Source of the DNA: Trachythela sp. YZ-2020
Lineage: Eukaryota; Cnidaria; Anthozoa; Malacalcyonacea; Clavulariidae
NCBI GenBank assembly: GCA_016169945.1
Contig: JADLSH010000279.1
Coordinates: forward strand, 1,116,001 to 1,180,000
DNA: 64,000 nt
Reading direction: 5' to 3'
The translations under genes were made by a program, and so were the position numbers. The notes below the pieces were generated by a model. That model did not search any database and was not told the origin of the DNA. It worked only from the letters and a program-made list of their open reading frames with translations. Below are positions 12,547 to 64,000 of this stretch, in pieces. Positions within the stretch are counted from its first letter, which is position 1. Every line of letters begins with the position of its first letter.

Positions 12547-14431
12547 TTGCCATTTGTGAAGGAAATACATTTATAAAATAACATGTATATAACGCGTGCT
12601 CTGATTGGTCGAAACCCGTGTTTGGATCAGGCCATCCAAACACGGAAACCATAAAGTAATTGTATAGTATAACAAAATTGTCAGTAATATATAAACTAAA
12701 CCGTGTTTCTTCAGCAGTTTACATACGTTTGTAGTCTTGTAGACCAAAAAGGGTTGCGTAGCGTACTTTAAACACTCCGAAGAGTACAACACAGGAATAT
12801 GTAGTCGCCCCCTCCCTTTCGAGGTTATTTTTTTTTTAATTATAATATTTAAGCAGGGAGCCCATATCTCCAAGGAGTTTTTCAATGGGGCACTAAATAA
12901 GTTGTCTCATAGCCCTGGAGAGAACACTCCTTCAGCGGTAGAATCCGAATGTGCAAAATATTGTTGCGGAACTGTATAAAAATCTTGATGTTTCCTTAAA
13001 TGTTTCCCCGTTTCAACACCCGCAAAACGTTTTTGCGGAAACAGAGTTTCCATTCTGAGAAGAGACAATGTTTGCGAACCAACTCATCGCGAGTGCGATC
13101 TTATTGTCTTGCAAACATCGTATTCAGTTATTTTTCAACTTCAACCTGTACAAGTACATCTGGACATGCCATAGCCATTTACTCTAATGGCAATGGTTTC
13201 TCTCAAATGTTTCTGACCGTTTTTTGCCCACTTTTGGACTTGAAATTTTGTAAAATTGTGTACCAATGTGTTTATGATGTCATTTCACTTAGTCAGTGGC
13301 AGTGAAAGGATCAACTTTACCTCATCAAAGACAACATTTGTTGTTATTTGCAAGTTTTATTATACAAATTAATCATCTACGTGAATGAACAATCTAAACT
13401 AAATCACTTTGTGATATTTATACTGTTAAGATAAAAATGATCACCGCGACATTTTTCTAACTAGTATAGAGTGAATACAGTGAATACAAACTACAGTGCA
13501 GTATATTTTTGGGATTATATTAGCATTTGGTGCGTTATTTTGCGAGTGCTTTGATTATATTAACATTCTGTGCGCTGTTTTGCGAGTGCGTTTCCATTGA
13601 ATAAGTTAGATTGAACAAATATACTTATTCAGCACTTTCATCTACTATAGTACCGATTTTATAACATTTTTTCGTCCTATATAACTCAAGGCAGTCCAGC
13701 ACAACACCATCATGGTGAACTGTGCATTACACTCTCGGCCAATTTAGGGCAAACTGGATTTTTACTCAATTTTAACAAGTTTCAATTGTAGTTTGTAATT
13801 GTAATTGAGTTTGGCTGAAAAAGGACTCAAATTGGACTAGAGCAAATGTGAATGCAATGTGACGGCTGACGTCACACTTTAATGGTTGTTTTAAGATCTG
13901 TCGCAGCTGATCGGAAGCAACCTCATCGGTCTGAACACGAAAGCAATTGTGCCAATGAAAATCATTGTTCCGAGAATGCAATGATTCCAATTTTTCCAAG
14001 ATTATCTTATCGTTTACTGTATAAGTATGGTGGTCAACAGTGTGCCGCATGCCATGCGATAGGAAAATGCTTATAAATATCATTGAATTAAAAATGAAAG
14101 TAAAAAGATACATATTGGTTAGCCAGCTAACATGTGCCTATGTATAAAACAACGTGTATAAAATGTTTTCATAAAAACGTTCTACAAATTATTGGTGAAG
14201 ACAAGGTCGTCATTTTCGGATCTTGCTAGTGATGACTGGAGCCGGTCACTAAAAGGAACGAATAAGAAATTTTAATACTTAATGTTTTAGGTAAAAGTGA
14301 AAGAAATTTAAACTTAACTTTCTTCAAATTTGTTAGTTCTCTTAAACAAACTGCTAAAGCTCGTGACATCATCACTTCCTCTCCCCCAGGAACGCGGCTT
14401 AAACACAGAATTTGCCTCAGTTTGTCAGGGA

Positions 14432-14503
14432 GTTCTATTAGCTCAACTGGCAGAGCGTTCAGACTAGAAATCAGGAGGTTACGGCTTCAAGCCCAGTGTG
14501 GGA
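14432..14503 (+). repeat. tRNA-derived sequence (pseudo-tRNA or SINE head)
   Basis: TTAGCTCAACTGGCAGAGCG matches the A-box/D-arm pattern. The T-arm region GGCTTCAAGCC is self-pairing, but the acceptor stem does not close. Probably a SINE head rather than a working tRNA gene. Confidence 0.55.
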
Positions 14504-14561
14504 CTCAAATAAACAACAGTATCAACCAGCAAATAAACAACACAATAACAAAGTCATTATT

Positions 14562-63556
<48,995 letters not shown>

Positions 63557-64000
63557 CTGATGAAAAAGTATGCATGACTTGTTAAAATTTCAATGCATGG
63601 GAATGCATACTAGTAATCAACTGATACCCCCATATAAATACATTAACGTAATAATTATTGCATGATGCCATCCCAGTCGTTATTTAGTTACCAATGACAA
63701 ATTATGCATGGTTGACACAAAGACAAACCAACATGGTGCCTGTGCAATGACTTATTGTGGTAACAGAAACATGCATAGTCAAACTCAACTAAAACTAAAC
63801 TTCTAGCAAGGACCATTTCTTATTGTGCCAGTGTTGCTACAGGAGGAAACCTAAACTAAATTAACTCTATTTATACTGGACAGCTCTCTCAGTTCTGAAA
63901 TGTTCTCCCTAGATGTCCAGTAAAAGCCAAGCATATCTCACACGCAACCAAGGTGAAATTATAATCAGACAACTACACATCTTGCAGAAAAGTGCATTGG
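63557..64000. other. Intron of the giant gene at right edge
   Basis: No exon was recognised. From about 63780 it is a copy of SINE family 1 that runs off the window. Confidence 0.6.
63780..64000. repeat. SINE family 1 copy at right edge
   Basis: AAGGACCATTTCTTATTGTG, CTATTTATACTGGACAGCTC and the start of the head region; it continues beyond the window. Confidence 0.7.

Larger units (their letters stand above)
11918..14561. other. Intergenic region between kelch and the giant gene
   Basis: The two genes converge here. No convincing exon was found. Contents: two inverted-repeat elements that abut or overlap (12061-12286 and 12286-12546), a 40-bp imperfect tandem duplication (13513-13592, motif TTTTGCGAGTGC) and a tRNA-like sequence (14432-14503). 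The minus-strand frame at 13772-14113 has no recognisable domain. Polyadenylation sites could not be placed with confidence; AATAAA on the minus strand occurs near 13350. Confidence 0.5.

Noticed and set aside
13772..14113. Possible last exon of the giant gene
   Set aside because: No recognisable domain or consistent acceptor in phase 1; kept only as a possibility.

Overview
The window is animal DNA, AT-rich and intron-rich, and packed with small transposable elements, SINEs and minisatellites. The proteins (TAF4, a BTB-BACK-Kelch protein, and a giant protein mixing calcium-binding EGF, von Willebrand A and tectonin domains) fit an invertebrate metazoan. A cnidarian is my best guess; that is inference from architecture and repeat style, not proof.

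Layout. (1) 808-5668, minus: 5' two thirds of TAF4, a TFIID subunit; its 3' end lies beyond the left edge. (2) 5669-8630: intergenic DNA with a degraded local duplication and a non-autonomous hAT element with a perfect 8-bp target duplication. (3) 8631-11755, plus: a complete three-exon kelch-like gene (599 aa). (4) 11756-14561: intergenic, with nested inverted-repeat elements. (5) 14562-63556, minus: one giant gene filling three quarters of the window; its 5' end lies beyond the right edge.

The giant gene has at least 96 exons here and about 14.2 kb of coding sequence (about 4,737 codons). Exon lengths and phases agree throughout: nearly every intron is phase 1. Order in the protein: end of a Cys-rich domain, EGF 1-84, vWA-1, EGF 85-91, vWA-2, EGF 92, first tectonin propeller, EGF 93, second tectonin propeller. 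No membrane segment or intracellular domain was seen, so it looks like a secreted matrix or recognition protein.

The most interesting signal is the order within the EGF array. Every fourth EGF, from EGF 6 to EGF 78 without exception (19 in a row), has a longer C3-C4 loop and begins with E or G instead of D. Two such four-EGF cassettes form an eight-EGF module, repeated in tandem between 38.9 and 52.2 kb. Each module carries a GGCTCAATGGCTCAG-type minisatellite in the same intron, a likely substrate for unequal exchange. The first module in transcript order keeps an intron that is absent, exactly at the splice junction, from the other five. Ten of the long loops carry Ser-Gly clusters near acidic residues, like glycosaminoglycan attachment sites, so the protein may be a giant EGF proteoglycan.
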